Assembly: GCA_963739615.1 (NCBI GenBank)
Contig: CAVUBD010000035.1
Location: 186,001 to 250,000, forward strand
Length of the DNA: 64,000 nucleotides
Source: Palsa-504 sp963739615
GTDB taxonomy: Bacteria > Actinomycetota > Actinomycetes > Streptosporangiales > Streptosporangiaceae
Direction: 5' to 3'
Position 1 is the first letter of the stretch; the number at the start of each line of letters is the position of its first letter. Of the stretch, positions 63,821-64,000 are shown in pieces. The translations under genes were made by a program, and so were the position numbers. The notes beneath the pieces are model-generated. The model was not told the origin of the DNA and made no database searches. It was given only the letters and a program-made list of their open reading frames with translations.

Positions 63821-64000
63821 TCAGGAGGACGGGTGGTGGTAGCCGTCGTAGGGCACCCCGAGGTAGGGGAACTGGCCGAGCGTCGGCACGCCGGTGTCGG
63901 CCGGGGTCAGGCCGTCGGTGAGCTTGCCGGCGTTCGTGTCGGGCACGTACGTCTTGTCGATCAGCGAGTAGGTCACCCCGGCGATCGCCCGCAGTTCGAT
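63821..64000 (-). CDS. DUF4331-like protein, C-terminal end only
   Basis: The last 59 residues, starting IELRAIAGVTYSLIDKTYVP and ending TLGQFPYLGVPYDGYHHPSS, followed by TGA (63821-63823). The TFPYLG-type ending after a NTDG-like stretch is typical of DUF4331 proteins. The rest lies beyond the window. Function unknown. Confidence 0.65.
   Translation of the reverse strand: MELRAIAGVTYSLIDKTYVPDTNAGKLTDGLTPADTGVPTLGQFPYLGVPYDGYHHPSS

Overview
The window is about 71% GC, codon use is strongly GC3-biased, and the gene set is that of a high-GC actinomycete: an HrdB-type principal sigma factor with a long acidic extension, a DUF7455 protein beside parE and parC, the imuA'-imuB-dnaE2 mutasome, a SigK/RskA pair and many GTG or leaderless starts. 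A filamentous or soil actinomycete (Streptosporangiales-like) fits best; this placement is inference from gene content only.

Layout. 1-1.6 kb: a zinc-type quinone oxidoreductase (partial, frameshifted), a gutted MerR regulator with an intact MerR-type operator, and a GNAT acetyltransferase. 2-8 kb: a membrane-anchored tandem AAA+ protein and a fused 5-oxoprolinase/hydantoinase. 8-12 kb: a conserved protein of unknown function and a PAS-GAF-SpoIIE phosphatase. 12.3-19.2 kb: housekeeping block with the principal sigma factor, a DUF7455 protein, and convergent topoisomerase IV genes parE and parC. 19.3-29.9 kb: SDR, PfkB kinase, YjbQ plus an MBL-CobU fusion, an XRE/periplasmic-binding-like regulator, a PEBP protein, a secreted beta-propeller, YihY, an NDH-2-like oxidoreductase and a SCO1-like lipoprotein. 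29.9-34.2 kb: an ECF sigma factor with a collapsed S8-peptidase locus, a methyltransferase stub and a large NB-ARC/LuxR regulator. 34.4-43.3 kb: a DNA-repair stretch with the LexA-box-controlled imuA'-imuB-dnaE2 operon, alkB and mug. 43.6-48.4 kb: DUF202 pair and a graveyard of gene fragments around a LysR regulator and a rhomboid protease. 48.6-54.9 kb: S53 peptidase, a collapsed glgX, a SIMPL-domain protein, and an MBL hydrolase/iron-dependent transhydrogenase/FmdB operon. 55-60 kb: a little-known module of a TetR-like-HTH/repeat protein, a divergent HExxH protein and a helical-repeat-like protein. 60-64 kb: a YbhN-type membrane protein, sigK-rskA and the end of a DUF4331-like gene.

Three themes run through the window. 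First, several otherwise good genes (oxidoreductase, oxoprolinase, parE) each lack one base in a GC run, which looks more like sequence error than gene loss. Second, at least nine gene remnants remain, often keeping both ends while the middle is gone. Third, many genes start 6-8 nt downstream of a TAnnnT hexamer, so leaderless transcription appears common. The best candidates for undescribed biology are the 55-60 kb module, the 50-nt near-perfect hairpin upstream of parE and the GGCCGAACGG-type motif that recurs at gene ends.
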